64,000 nt of DNA, from contig JAUCEF010000007.1 of assembly GCA_033558025.1 (NCBI GenBank), positions 9,176,001-9,240,000 of the forward strand, read 5' to 3'. The notes under the pieces are model-generated. The model made no database searches and was not told where the DNA came from. It was given only the letters and a program-made list of their open reading frames with translations. Below are positions 32,907-43,562 of the stretch, piece by piece; position 1 is the first letter of the stretch, and each line of letters starts with the position of its first letter. Position numbers and translations under genes: made by a program. This stretch comes from Phytophthora sp. 'mugwort' (Eukaryota; Oomycota; Peronosporomycetes; Peronosporales; Peronosporaceae).

Positions 32907-33204
32907 TGCATACTACATTCCTTTTTCTTCGTTGCATTAACAAAATGACTTAAAAGGCGGTTCCAGATCCCCCAAGAAGGATATTCTGTGTTATCTATGC
33001 AGGTAGACTCGACCCAGCGATACTGCGCGCGAACTCGATGACGCTAAACCTCTCCAGCAATGCCGTCGTTTGGCACTGGATAGTCGGACATCTGTCCTCA
33101 TCGAAAATACCTGATTTAAGCATGCACCAACAATGATCATGCACATAAATTAATCACATTTAGATTATCGCATCAAGCCATTAAACCTAAAATAGACGTG
33201 GCAT

Positions 33205-33225
33205 GCCTAAATAGGGTGAATGGTG
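33205..33225 (-). repeat. Right TIR of the pogo-like element
   Basis: Complement of the left end with one mismatch, followed by TA. Confidence 0.75.
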
Positions 33226-33602
33226 TACCTTAAAGACAGTTTTTAAACATGACTAATTTTGGTGCTCCAAATTAGTATGTGTTCAAAAATAGTTTTTAGA
33301 CCTTAATGACTGATGAACTTACAGTACAATGTTGGACGTTGTATATAGATATTAATACATCTCCCCTTATAATCACCATCCTTACGACCTTACCCCAGCC
33401 TAGGCCCACGAATAATGTCGAATTGTTCAGCGTACAGCCTTGCTAACCCTATATATACTTCTTATCCCAGATGGGGGGCGTTTAATGCCTTTTTGAGATA
33501 AGAACAGTCATAACAGAAACCAAGTGCGAAGAAAAACCTTATCTGTAAATATCTTTAAAGTCATACCCACCCGGGACACCACGGCCGATCGCAGTGCCAG
33601 GC
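33226..33602. other. AT-rich spacer
   Basis: No frame of note. It lies between the pogo-like element and the solo LTR. Confidence 0.4.
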
Positions 33603-34007
33603 TGTAACGGGGTTACACGAAGGTAACACGAGTGTAGCCGTGCTACGTGCCACTTTGCAGTAAGTGGTACTCGTTACCACTTGGATTAACAGGATTTCAG
33701 TACGTGGCCACAGGGCCACCCGACATGCATTTGACTAGGTTCAAGCTATGGTAGATAGTTAGAGTCATGCATTTACACCACAGGCGGCTATGCCGCAGAT
33801 AAGCAAACAAATAACAAAAACCATTCCCGTTTTAGCATCGAAGAGAATTTCGTCCTAGGTTTAGGAATACTGATGTTTTGAGTCTCTAATGGTATAACTA
33901 GAGCGCTCTAAGCCTCTTCGGAGACCTTAGGGGTTAGGATAGCCACAGCTAAGACTCGGGAAGTCATTCGTCTTCCTCTGACGCACTACGCTACGCAGCC
34001 CCGCTGA
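33603..34007 (+). repeat. Solo LTR of the Gypsy A family with target duplication
   Basis: Starts TGTAACGGGGTTACACGAAG and follows the LTRs at 51782 and 59821 throughout, ending GCAGCCCCGCTGA. CCAGGC stands directly before (33597-33602) and after it (34008-34013), a target site duplication. No internal Gypsy sequence follows, so recombination between the two LTRs removed the rest. Confidence 0.8.
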
Positions 34008-34640
34008 CCAGGCTCTCTGCTTAGCGACTCGCCCTAACCCCTGTCCAGCTTTGAGAAACGGAATCAGGGCAAAGATTGGGAGTTGTTCGAAGATTAGCAA
34101 GTAAAGCGAGAGACACCGAAAAGTCCTCAAACGAACTCACAGTAATGGTGCTTCGCCCAATTAGTAATGTAATTGTATCCCACTGCAGCTTTGTCGGATT
34201 CCGACGCGACGCGAATCTCAAAATAATCAGCACTTTCTCCCGTGTCTTCCGCACACGCGGAGCTACGCTAACGAATTGTCTTGTCGTGCATTGCTGGTCG
34301 GCATCCAGGCCGTTCGTATGACCTTACAACATTTGCTTTCTGCGTTGTTCCGACGAAATTACTTCGAAGTAAGTGTGGCAGAGCAGAGCAAGGCGCATCG
34401 TCATTGCCGCGCTGCAGGCCACAGCCATTCATCCAGTGTAGGCAGGAGGGACTTAACCATTCGTCCAACAATTTGCCGAAACGTGGTTGTGCCATGTGGT
34501 TTAGGCCATGCGGCCATTGCCGGGCCAGGCAGATTTTGGCCGATTCCGGCCTCACATTTCGTCAAAGTTTCGCCGCAGCCAGAAGCAAGTCCACGACCGC
34601 AGCACCCCGCCGCCTCCACTAGCAAGTCCGCCACCGCCTC
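34008..34640. other. Probable 5' non-coding part of the hAT remnant
   Basis: Only short overlapping frames on both strands; none protein-like. Terminal repeats of the hAT element could not be identified. Confidence 0.3.
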
Positions 34641-37136
34641 CGCCAGCAAGTTCGTCGACACCGATAATGTCACATCGCGGAGGACGCCCTCCGGGCCCAG
34701 AGGCGAAAATATTTGAATAACGGAAAGACCTAGGGAAGGCGCCGGGGGATACACATATCGAGAGTGCACATTCTGCATCGCTGCACACGTAGACGACCCT
34801 CCACCAGCCCGCCAAAGGTGATCATAGGCAGGTTGCGCAACTACAAGAGCCACCTCGCCACATGTGCTCATTACCAAGCGTATCTCCTTCCGTCCGCGTC
34901 ACCTTTCTCTCCACCGGTGGCCATTTCAGCGGATGCAACTCCAGCGCCAGCACAAGAGCAAGCCTAGGACCAGCGCTTGCAGAAACACCTTCATCTGTCG
35001 CTTCTCGAACAAGATCGCAGAGAGGCGCCATGCCGCAAGTGCGCACTGATTTATGGAGACAAGGTCCATCACGTGTACGTCGTTCGTTGATGCTTGAAAA
35101 GCGACCATCCCTGGTGTTTAAACAACGCAAACCATCCCACCGAAGAAGATGAAGACCCAGAAGACACAAACACGCAAGTTTTCTCATGGTGAAATAAAGC
35201 AACTTGAACGGTTGCTTGTTGAACTACACGCTGGCAATCATCTCGCCGACCGCTTCATTGAGCAGGCTTCAGTCCTGCGATCTCTGGAGCTATTGTGCCA
35301 AGGGGTGACAGACGTTCTTCCTTCTCGACGAGTTGTAGACAGCCGTATTGTGAAGGAGTATGCTAGATGGTGCAAAACGGTCGATACAAAAGCGCTGAAG
35401 TCGATGGAGGAGACAGCAAAGGGTTGGGTCAATCTCCTGTCAGATGTATGGCAGAGTATCTTTAAAGATCACTTGCTCGGCTGCCAGCTTGTCCTTTTCG
35501 GGGTAATGCTTACATATGGGCTCATTCCTGCTGGAGACGAACACCACGGAGTAGCTATAGCTGCGCAGCTCAAAGAAGTTCTCAAGCAAGAGAAAGAGGA
35601 GAAGTAGCGTGTTGGAGCAATTGCCACCGATACCGCGGGACAGTGTGGGCGTGCCCGCCGCATATTAGCTCTTCGGTGGCCTAATATTGCCTTTTTGTTT
35701 TGCTTCGCGCATGACTTGAACAACCTTGTGAAGGCTGTTTTGCGATCTTCTTTTCGAGATGTAGCCGCGCAAGCAGCACTGCTGTCAAAACATTGAACGC
35801 ATCCCAGTCAAAATGGCTTCCGAGGGCAAGACAAATGATGAAGCGTATCACGGAAAGCAGTTGGGTCTGCGAACACTCTGTGACACGAGATGGAACTCGA
35901 TGCAAGGATTTTTTTTTTGCATCCTTGTTGCGCGTGCAGACAGCTCTCCAGCTGCCGTTCCGCCAGCACAAAATGATAGCTATTTCCCTGACCAGCTGCA
36001 GGTGTTTGGAGATGATATCTTCTGGTATGAACTCAAAGACGCTGAAGCAGTAATTACAACGCTATCGTTCGCGTCCCGCCGCCTACAGCGCGACCAGAAT
36101 ACTGTTGGTAATTTGTTGTTCTCTCTCTGCGCGATATACACAAAGATTTCAGCAATATCTTGTACGCCATGATGAACTGGCTGCCTGCGTCAAGCATCGC
36201 TGAGCACAGACCGAGCAACCGTTGTTTATGCTGGAGTTCAACTCCTTTGAATCCTGTTTCTGTGGAATTTGCTCGAAAACTGCCTAATACAGCCGTGCTC
36301 GGGATCGGTACCCTGTGTAAAATGGCAGTCTACTACTACCGTCGGCTGTTTAATACTGAGGAAATCGAAGGCATAAGGCTGGGCCTGGATGAATGGGAGA
36401 TTTACACGAACGAAGGCCACTGAATTCGTCGATTGCCCGTAGGCGTACTGGGGATGCGTTATGAATGAAGGTCCGAATAGCCTGCTTCCAAAGCTGACAA
36501 TGCGGGTGCTATCTCTTGCGGTGAATACCGCGACGTGTGAGCGTCTCTACAGTGAGCTGGGCATGATGCATACAGCAAAGCGGACCGCTCGAATGCGAGC
36601 AAGGTGCTTGATTTCCACATTATTGCTAAGCATTCCGCTAACGCAAACAAAAGGAGGCTGCTGCATCGCAGAACCCTAACACAAAACTGCTGATATCTCC
36701 CAAGGAGAGAGCTATTATTCTAGATGGTGCATCCAGTTCAACCTTATCCACGTCCTCACCTAGCCGGGATGTAGTGAGTACTCATGAAGACAGTGACGAT
36801 GAAGACCCTGGAGATGGCATTGACGGTGACGAAACACTATCACTTTGGAACGATTTTCTTGACGAGGTATTCGTGCATGAGGGAATTGACGCTGGATACA
36901 CCGCAACTCAGGGCACTATACCAGCGGTCGAGTCCAGACCGGCAACAGGCTAGCGCGGACATAGTGAAACGAGTGACGAGGAACTGGGCAACAATGACAA
37001 CGACGAGTTCGAAGAAATTCTAGAGTCGACCAGGCTGGCGTTTCCCAAGAGTAACGATCGAAACTTCCCTCAAGAATCGGTGAAGCTGCAAGGTTTTCGT
37101 GGCCAGAAGACGACACTGAGTGAATTGTTTAACTGA
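34640..37136 (+). pseudogene. hAT transposase remnant with BED-type finger
   Basis: The N-terminal part carries a BED-like zinc finger, split by a frameshift near 34.80 kb: VIIGRLRNYKSHLATCAHYQ holds the second half. A 152-aa open frame (35149-35607) has VNLLSDVWQSIFKDHLLGC, matching the first catalytic Asp region. DTAGQCGRARRILALRWPNI and CFAHDLNNLVKAVL follow near 35.62-35.74 kb. The C-terminal dimerisation region appears as NSLLPKLTMRVLSLAVNTAT and CERLYSELGMMHTAKRTAR near 36.48-36.60 kb. An acidic tail ends at 37136. Many stops and frame changes make it a dead hAT-family transposase. Confidence 0.7.
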
Positions 37137-37169
37137 GATTTACAACGGATATATTTTCTGCACGTATCA

Positions 37170-38420
37170 CTTGTCCTAGCCCACATTTCGCTGATAACAC
37201 CAAATAAATTGAATGCACTCGTTGTCCACGCTTTCAACGTGACAGACCGCAGGGTAGCCGCCGACATCAGCGATCGAGAGTGAGGTGGCCCGAGCCACAT
37301 GTAACACCTCCACCATCACGGGCCGAGGTGACGCCGAGTCTAGCAGCGTCACCTTCGTCGACGTCGTCCAGTCTGAGACTTGGTCGTGCGCGGCGGTAGC
37401 CCATACCAACAGTCATCAGCCACCTCACGTAGCTCGACTGTGGCTCGCCGGCCACCGTCCACTCGCGACCGCAGCACGAAGTCGCCATACTCCTCCAGTC
37501 GAGTGCCGGTCAGCGACGACGACGCACGACCCAGTGCCAGTGACCGTCTCGTTCACGAACACCATCGCGCAGCTCCACGACAGGTCCAAGTCGCGACGCT
37601 GCCACGAGATCACCAGCAGACACACCACCTCCATTTTCTGCGCGGCATTGCGCGTGTCACTGAATGCCAGCACCAGCGATCCACGGAAGACACCCGCGCC
37701 ACCGCAGGGTGCACCTGAACACGCCAAGTCGCCCATCAACATCAGCGCCGCCTCGTCCTCCGTACTCTGCACCTGCAGCAAGCCTGTCGCAGACTCGTCA
37801 GACCCGTTCCACGCCAACGGCGCCGCAGACACATTCACCACGTTGTCGCCAGCACGCTCCTTCACGTTGGCGTAAACGTCGTCGAACACCAACCCACTCA
37901 TCGAGGGCCCCCACGTCGCACCCGTGAACTTCCATGTCCACGGACGAGTACTCCGACCACATCGCAGCGCTGTCGAGCGAGTCGCCGAGCACGTCCAAGT
38001 CGCCCATCGGCACCAACGCCGCTTCGTCCTCCGTGCTCTCCTCCGCGATCGGCAGCAATATCGTCGCCGGCATCAGAGGCCGAGAATGGTCCGAACCATG
38101 TGCGACTCCTCCAACATCACGGACCTCGAAGACACGGAGTCCAGAACCATCACACTCGTCGACACCGTGACGGTCTGTGACTTGGCAGTGCTCCGCGCTC
38201 TAACCACCTCGGCCGTCTTCAGCCAGCTCACAGCACCGTGCTCACGCTCTGCACCACCAGCACACGCCTGTCAGCAGTGTTTGCGCGTGAACAAATGCCA
38301 GCGACACCTTCTTGTTCACGAGCACCATCGCGCGCAGCCCAGCAGTAGTTCTCCTCAGCCGCGAAGCGGAAAATGTGCTGCAAGTCCAGGGCGATGATTT
38401 AGCGAATTCATGCCTATTTA
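37170..38420 (-). pseudogene. Unidentified coding remnant present as two diverged tandem copies
   Basis: Two related blocks, about 37.29-37.80 kb and 38.00-38.20 kb, share minus-strand translations such as STEDEAALMLMGDL and STEDEAALVPMGDLDVLGDS, and a TSTKVTLLDSASPRPVMVE strand matched by a VMVLDSVSSRSVMLEESH strand. They look like duplicated exons or a duplicated gene after decay. Family not recognised. Long plus-strand frames over the same bases look like shadows because their composition is Ser/Thr/Arg/His-rich. Confidence 0.35.
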
Positions 38421-38465
38421 GGTTAAAATATCTGGATTTAAGATTTCGCCGTTTAGGTCCAAAAG

Positions 38466-38711
38466 TCATTCCGCCGCGGGGTTAAGGCCAATCGGCCGGC
38501 CGGCCTTTTTACGTTTTGTCGAAACCGCGGACTTTACCAACACTGATTCAGCACTGCGAGAGCACGGCCAGCGCGGCACAACAGATGGGTTGACCGTGTC
38601 CATCAACAGCGTCGCGGAGCGTGTTACGCCACAAGAATTGCATGGGCTCGTCGTCAGGCCCTTATTGCCGGTCGCGATACGCTGTAGCGCTGCCCGAAGA
38701 TGTTGCGGCAA
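38466..38711 (-). CDS. Short ORF, 81 aa, unidentified
   Basis: Ends in a basic KRKKAGRPIGLNPAAE stretch like an AT-hook or BED-linker sequence of transposases, and holds one CNSC pair. Probably a mobile-element fragment. Confidence 0.2.
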   Translation of the reverse strand: MPQHLRAALQRIATGNKGLTTSPCNSCGVTRSATLLMDTVNPSVVPRWPCSRSAESVLVKSAVSTKRKKAGRPIGLNPAAE

Positions 38712-39005
38712 GACCTCGTCGACTAAATTCTCCCTATAGCAATCTATTGCAGGTGGTTGTTTGTCTTCGTAGTGTACGACCAGCTGCAGCTCGCCAGCAG
38801 CTCAACCGAACGTTCATTGATCAAAGCCCAGTCTTTCGCACATAGACAGACATTCTACATGCAGAAATCCGAGAATACCTTTCTTCCATTGGCTGAAACC
38901 TTACTAGGGTCCCACCTGATCGCGCCAGTAAATTGCCACTTTCCTAGCACCACAACGGAATATTGCTCGCAGCTGATAACACACTTACAGGAAACGCGTC
39001 AAACA

Positions 39006-40199
39006 ATGAGCGCGTATCTGCACGGGTACGACGGCTGCTACCCGCACCCGCACTTCTGCCAGCGGGTCTCCGCTGGACCCCTGGCCTCCTACGATTATGA
39101 AGACGGCGACGACTTCTCGTCCGACTTCGACGTCGTGGAGCGCGACATTGACGCCGAAATCGAAGCTCGGCTACAGCACGAGCAGCCTGCGCCGTTCTAT
39201 CCTCCTCTTCCGCCAGCAAATCGCACGATGTCGCAGCGAATGTTAGAATCGCTGCAGCAGCACCGATCGCAGCACCGAGCTGCTGCGACGCCGACGCGTC
39301 GACGGATGTCGGCGAGAGTTACAGAGCACACTCTGGGCGACTCCGCGTTCAACTTGCGCTCAGTGGTGAACGATGACGCGTCGATGCCCAGCACAAAGAG
39401 ACTAACCGACGCGTTCGGCATGCCGCTGTCGTCGCACGCTGGAGGCTCCTCGTGCACGGATAGGCTGGAAGCGCGGATCTCCAAGAGCTTCTTGGGTAGG
39501 CGAGACAGCGGACCAGGCCTTGTCCCCGTGGGGGAGGGACATGATGTATCAGTCATGTACTCCGGTAGAAGAACGTACCCGTCCGAATCGTGGAGGAAGA
39601 CGGAACGCGGGAGACTATCATATAACACGACGAAAAGTGCTGCGACACCACAGGAGACCAAAATGATGGGGATTCTGGATAAGGAGCGAGCCACGAGGGT
39701 GTTTAGACCACAAATGTCGTGCCCCGAGGTGTCCTTGCAGATGAAGGAGGATAACGGGGTCAGGTTCCACTTCAGAAGGGGATCGTCCGTGGACAAAGAT
39801 GTGTTGAACGGGCGATTGGTATTGACTGATGGGAGATCTGATGAGGGCATCGAGACAGCGCTGGTAAGATCACAGCCTGCAAAGCGTGTGACAGATCCGG
39901 AGTACACGACGTTGGCCTCACAACTAGCCGAGATTGAAGCTCTGGTGGGTAGCATTGAGAGCTGCGTGAAGACCCCGTCATTCTCGACGTTGGCTATGCG
40001 CGTTCTGAAGGAGATGGAGCTGCTCATCAAGACCACGCAACAGATTCGCACAAACGGAACGACATTGATTTTGGCGAGTGTCGGCAAGCAGCAAAACGCC
40101 GACTTCACGCAAGCACTTCGACGTCTGGTGGCACGAGCGGCATCTGTTCAGAAACGGATCGGTGCTCTCATGCACGCGGTCAAGAAGCTCGTGATATAA
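39006..40199 (+). CDS. Conserved-looking protein of unknown function, 397 aa
   Basis: First gene of the island. The frame is open from 38757, but I choose the ATG at 39006 (MSAYLHGYDGC) because the upstream part shows poor coding composition; an ATG at 38859 is an alternative. The first 60 residues are acidic and Tyr-rich (YDYEDGDDFSSDFDVVERDI). The middle is disordered, Arg/Ser-rich, with several phosphosite-like RRxS motifs. The last 100 residues, from YTTLASQLAEIEALVGSIES on, form predicted amphipathic helices ending in VKKLVI. No known domain, signal peptide or membrane span. The sharp change of composition from disordered to helical supports a real protein, perhaps an oligomerising or adaptor protein. 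Confidence 0.7.
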   Translation: MSAYLHGYDGCYPHPHFCQRVSAGPLASYDYEDGDDFSSDFDVVERDIDAEIEARLQHEQPAPFYPPLPPANRTMSQRMLESLQQHRSQHRAAATPTRRRMSARVTEHTLGDSAFNLRSVVNDDASMPSTKRLTDAFGMPLSSHAGGSSCTDRLEARISKSFLGRRDSGPGLVPVGEGHDVSVMYSGRRTYPSESWRKTERGRLSYNTTKSAATPQETKMMGILDKERATRVFRPQMSCPEVSLQMKEDNGVRFHFRRGSSVDKDVLNGRLVLTDGRSDEGIETALVRSQPAKRVTDPEYTTLASQLAEIEALVGSIESCVKTPSFSTLAMRVLKEMELLIKTTQQIRTNGTTLILASVGKQQNADFTQALRRLVARAASVQKRIGALMHAVKKLVI

Positions 40200-40732
40200 G
40201 CTGAGGATAGATGACCGTTTACTAAGTATTGCGGGCCTCCTCAGCAAACAACCTTTCGCTCTCTATTCGTCGGGACTGTGAAGAATTCCGGCTGCTGCTC
40301 AAGTGTGTGAACGGGCCACTAGGCCTTACTTCTTATTTACACCGCTTTTTATTTGTTGATCAAACCTATCAGCATACGATACGAAGACTGCGATCAAAGC
40401 ATTCTTATTATGCATAGTAAACAGTAAAAACCTCGTCGACAATCCGCCTACATGTATACTCGCTAGCTTCGGCAATCAGATCATTTGGACGACGAAGCCT
40501 AGTTAGTTGACAATACCATAGCGTTGAGTAACTTGGGCAAATGAACTTTCGTGACATTAGCTTTCAGTAAATGGGATGTCTCTGCGCGTACGAGGACTTG
40601 AGTACGTCACTGAAGATCGTTTTTCCCTCTGTGCACCAATCATAAAGCAAGTTATCAACGAAACAATTTCCCCACCATGCTATAAACTTTGTTTGACTCA
40701 CTCTAGATTTTTGAGTTGGGCTTTTAAAGGGG
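40200..40732. other. Intergenic, convergent gene ends
   Basis: Downstream regions of the 397-aa gene (+) and of the HEI10-like gene (-). No gene seen. Confidence 0.5.
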
Positions 40733-43448
40733 CTAGCAAATGGACGGTCGACTTGTTGTGAATTCCAAAAGGGAATCAACGCTGCCATTGATCGTTTCCG
40801 CGGAGTCGCGCAATCCTTGTCGTTCAGTGCCTTGATCAGTATGTTCATCATCAATTGAAGTTGTAGACTCAGTGAAAAAGTCTTGGAAGTCGGCTAGTTC
40901 CAAGCTCAAGTCTGATAGACTAAGCTGGCTTTCGCTACTACCAAGGCGAGTTCCAGGCGAGCAATCTACATGTACAACCTTTAGTATCGTTTCGGAGTCG
41001 AATGGTACGACTCGTTCCACCGGAAGCGGAGACTCAAACTTTGCCAAAGGCTTCTTCACCCGCTTGCGGTTGGCCTCAACATCTGCATCAGACAGCGCGA
41101 ATAATGGTTTCGCTTTTTGAATCGCACTACCGGGCGAGAAGTCTGGTTTGGTCATCGGCGACGTTCTCGATGCTGACAGCAAACTAGCCACGTCGTAATG
41201 AATTGAAAAATAGACCAATACATAAAATGCTAACTAAAGCTTATTGAACGGCAAAGCGACGGCATTAACTGACGAAACCAGCTCCGCTTACATACGGAAG
41301 GTCGGCCTGCAGTGATGAAGTCATTCGATGGTGCACTCATCCATAAGCATTTTATGCATTGTACCTCTTGGAGAGGAATCCAACGCGTTGAGAAGCTTGC
41401 ACCGGTGTTTTCGGTCGCATGATCCGAGTTCTTGGCCCTCCCAGCGGCTGAACCGATGCGCGTGAAGTTCCTCCTGCATAAATGCATGTCAGATACCCGA
41501 GTTTGGAGGAAATGTATCCTAAGAAACGATGAAACATACCAATTTGGGGTCTTGAAAAGCGCTCGAACATGCCGACATTCGGTCTCTGAATTGTTCGTGG
41601 TGTCTCTGGTCTTCCCATAGTTGTCATCGAATTCCGCCTAGACGTATTCGGTGCATCGACCGCGTAAGGTCTAGCCATCGGCCGCATGGAAGGACGGCTA
41701 AACTGGCTGCCTTGCGTGATCAGCGCCCCACCGTCTTGCTGCTGCATTCCCATTGCTCCCATTGTGGAGCGCGTCGGTGACGGCAGTTGTCGGGCACTCG
41801 GCTGAGCCTTTAGGGTCTTACACTATGATAATACGTTGTTTCAGTGGCTTACCCCCACGTTGCGATAGCATCACCATTGCGAGGGCTCACCATTTTTTCC
41901 CAGTTCCGGCATTTCCGCGATTTCTCCTTGTACGCCTGCCTCCATACAGTAAACAGTCAGGACAACGCCAAAATTGTCTTCTATATGATGCAGATACCCA
42001 CCTCACGAAGCTCGTCGTTTGAGGTGGTGAGGGCTTGCATCTTGGATTTCGTTTCGCGGAGCTCCGCTTCAAGCTGGTCCGTGTAATTTTTCAGCTGGAT
42101 GTACTTTTCTCCATGCTGGATTTGAAAAGCCTTCTGTTCATCCGCTACGAGTCAAGTTTTCATGAGTTCATACGCACTGCGCTATCACAGAGGCATCACA
42201 AGCTTAGCAGAAAACCTTGCTGGCGCCTGATCTCTTCCTATAAAGGTCAATTTTCCATGTATTAGACTCCGCAGAATACTTAAAAGCGTTCATTACGGCA
42301 CACACCTGCCTGCTCAAACTATCGTCAGCGACCACACCATACTGGAACAATTCCGTTAACATCTCTCACGTACCTGAATGAATCTTGGGCCAGCTGAAAC
42401 TGCAGCAGAAATTATTGTTAATATTCCCAACCCACTTGAGCACCTGTTGCTACTACCCCGCAGAGCAATACATGCCAATATAAAATCTGTAGACATGCTT
42501 GATCAGTCCCTATCAAATTTTCATTTGGTTATTGCATCTGTATAGTACCTAGAGCATGCTGGAAGTGTTCTGTGCAAATTTTCTTGCAAAAGTGAGTCAT
42601 TGGCTCGCATTAAGATCAGCACGAAATCGTACCGAAGCATGACGATGGATCCGCCATCATCTCCTCCCATATCGCCTATTTAATGCTCAATAAGACCGCA
42701 GCTACAACACAATATCTAACCAGCAATCTAGCACAGCACCTCCGTCCTCTAGTGACGGTCAATAACTATCCATTAGTAAATCTACGTTAGTATTAATTCC
42801 ACACAACATACCTTGGGATCTGTTACGCCATGTATCGTTCTGTAAAGTGTGTCAGTGCAACGAACTATAATACACAACGCTGCTTTCCACCTTACGTCTC
42901 AGAGATCCCGCCACGACTTCGCATAATCAAATCGACAATATAATATCAGCTTCCAGGGCCCACAACGCTCACACGTGGGAAACGTACGCTTGGCTTAAAT
43001 CTGTCGGCATTGATAATACATCGTTATCCCACCAGTCCATCAGCTCCACAATCCAGTCTGGTCAACCCACCAACACTACAGGCGGGACACTGCAGTCTTC
43101 CCTGCCCGAAATGCTTGTATGCGCATTTTTCCTGCACCACACACAGCAGCAGATTAGCACCCTAGTTTACATATATATAAAGCACATAGATGCATAACAT
43201 CCTACGCAAAACAAGTGTCCGCAGCTCGTGCGGTAGCACGTTTCCGCGGACTGCGCGTCAGGAAGTATCGGCTCCCAACACGCGTTGCAGCGCAGCTGTG
43301 GTCGGATGTGCAACGTCGAGAGCGAGGTCGCGTCGCCTCCGCCGTCCAAATCCCCCACCGCATCGTGTCGCTGCCCGCGGTTTCGTACGCTTGACGTCTC
43401 ACTCATGCGGCTATCATCGTCCATGGCGTCTACGGAGAATGCGGACAA
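40733..43448 (-). CDS. HEI10: HEI10/Zip3-type RING E3 ligase, multi-intron
   Basis: Exon 1 (43448-43206) ends with half a RING finger (RCNACW, then TSCGHLFC). A 74-bp GT-AG intron follows, and exon 2 from 43131 completes it in frame (EKCAYKHFGQGRLQCPAC), giving a C3HC4 RING. Later exons join in frame: 42237-42216 (22 nt), 42144-42002, 41935-41891, 41822-41540, 41473-41365, 41183-40733, with introns of 71, 66, 68, 66 and 181 bp. They encode a coiled coil (KNYTDQLEAELRETKSKM, then AYKEKSRKCRNWEKM) and a disordered Ser/Pro/Arg C-tail. RING, coiled coil and disordered tail is the layout of HEI10/CCNB1IP1/Zip3, which marks meiotic crossover sites. Exons between about 43070 and 42240 are uncertain. 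The ortholog call is by architecture and local similarity. Confidence 0.7.
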
Positions 43449-43562
43449 GCGGAATCAAAGGAGTGAAGGTCACTTCAACATCGGTCACCAATTCAGAAAT
43501 GAATTGCGTCGATATATTTTGTTTTGACAAAACGTGAATAAGTTGACAACCATTGGCCCCGC
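43449..43562. promoter_or_regulatory. 114-bp divergent promoter region
   Basis: Separates the start codons of the HEI10-like gene (-) and the 707-aa coiled-coil gene (+). It contains a near-palindrome gttttgacaaaac at about 43520 and CCATTGG at about 43551. It is too short for two independent promoters, so shared elements are likely. Confidence 0.45.

Larger units (their letters stand above)
31142..33225 (+). mobile_element. pogo/Tc1-like DNA transposon, 2.08 kb, with TIRs and TA duplication
   Basis: Bounded by a 21-bp inverted repeat, CACCGTTCACCCTATTTAGG on the left with one mismatch on the right, and by TA on both sides (31140-31141 and 33226-33227), the target duplication of the Tc1/mariner superfamily. 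It contains one DDE transposase, now broken. Both ends are clear, so the limits are exact. Confidence 0.75.

Noticed and set aside
37285..37875. 196-aa plus-strand frame
   Set aside because: Ser/Thr/His/Arg-rich with no structure. The duplicated minus-strand block explains the open frame better.
39197..40108. 303-aa minus-strand frame opposite the 397-aa gene
   Set aside because: Composition (Ser/Cys/Leu/Val mixture) is typical of a shadow frame, while the plus frame shows a disordered-to-helical protein layout.
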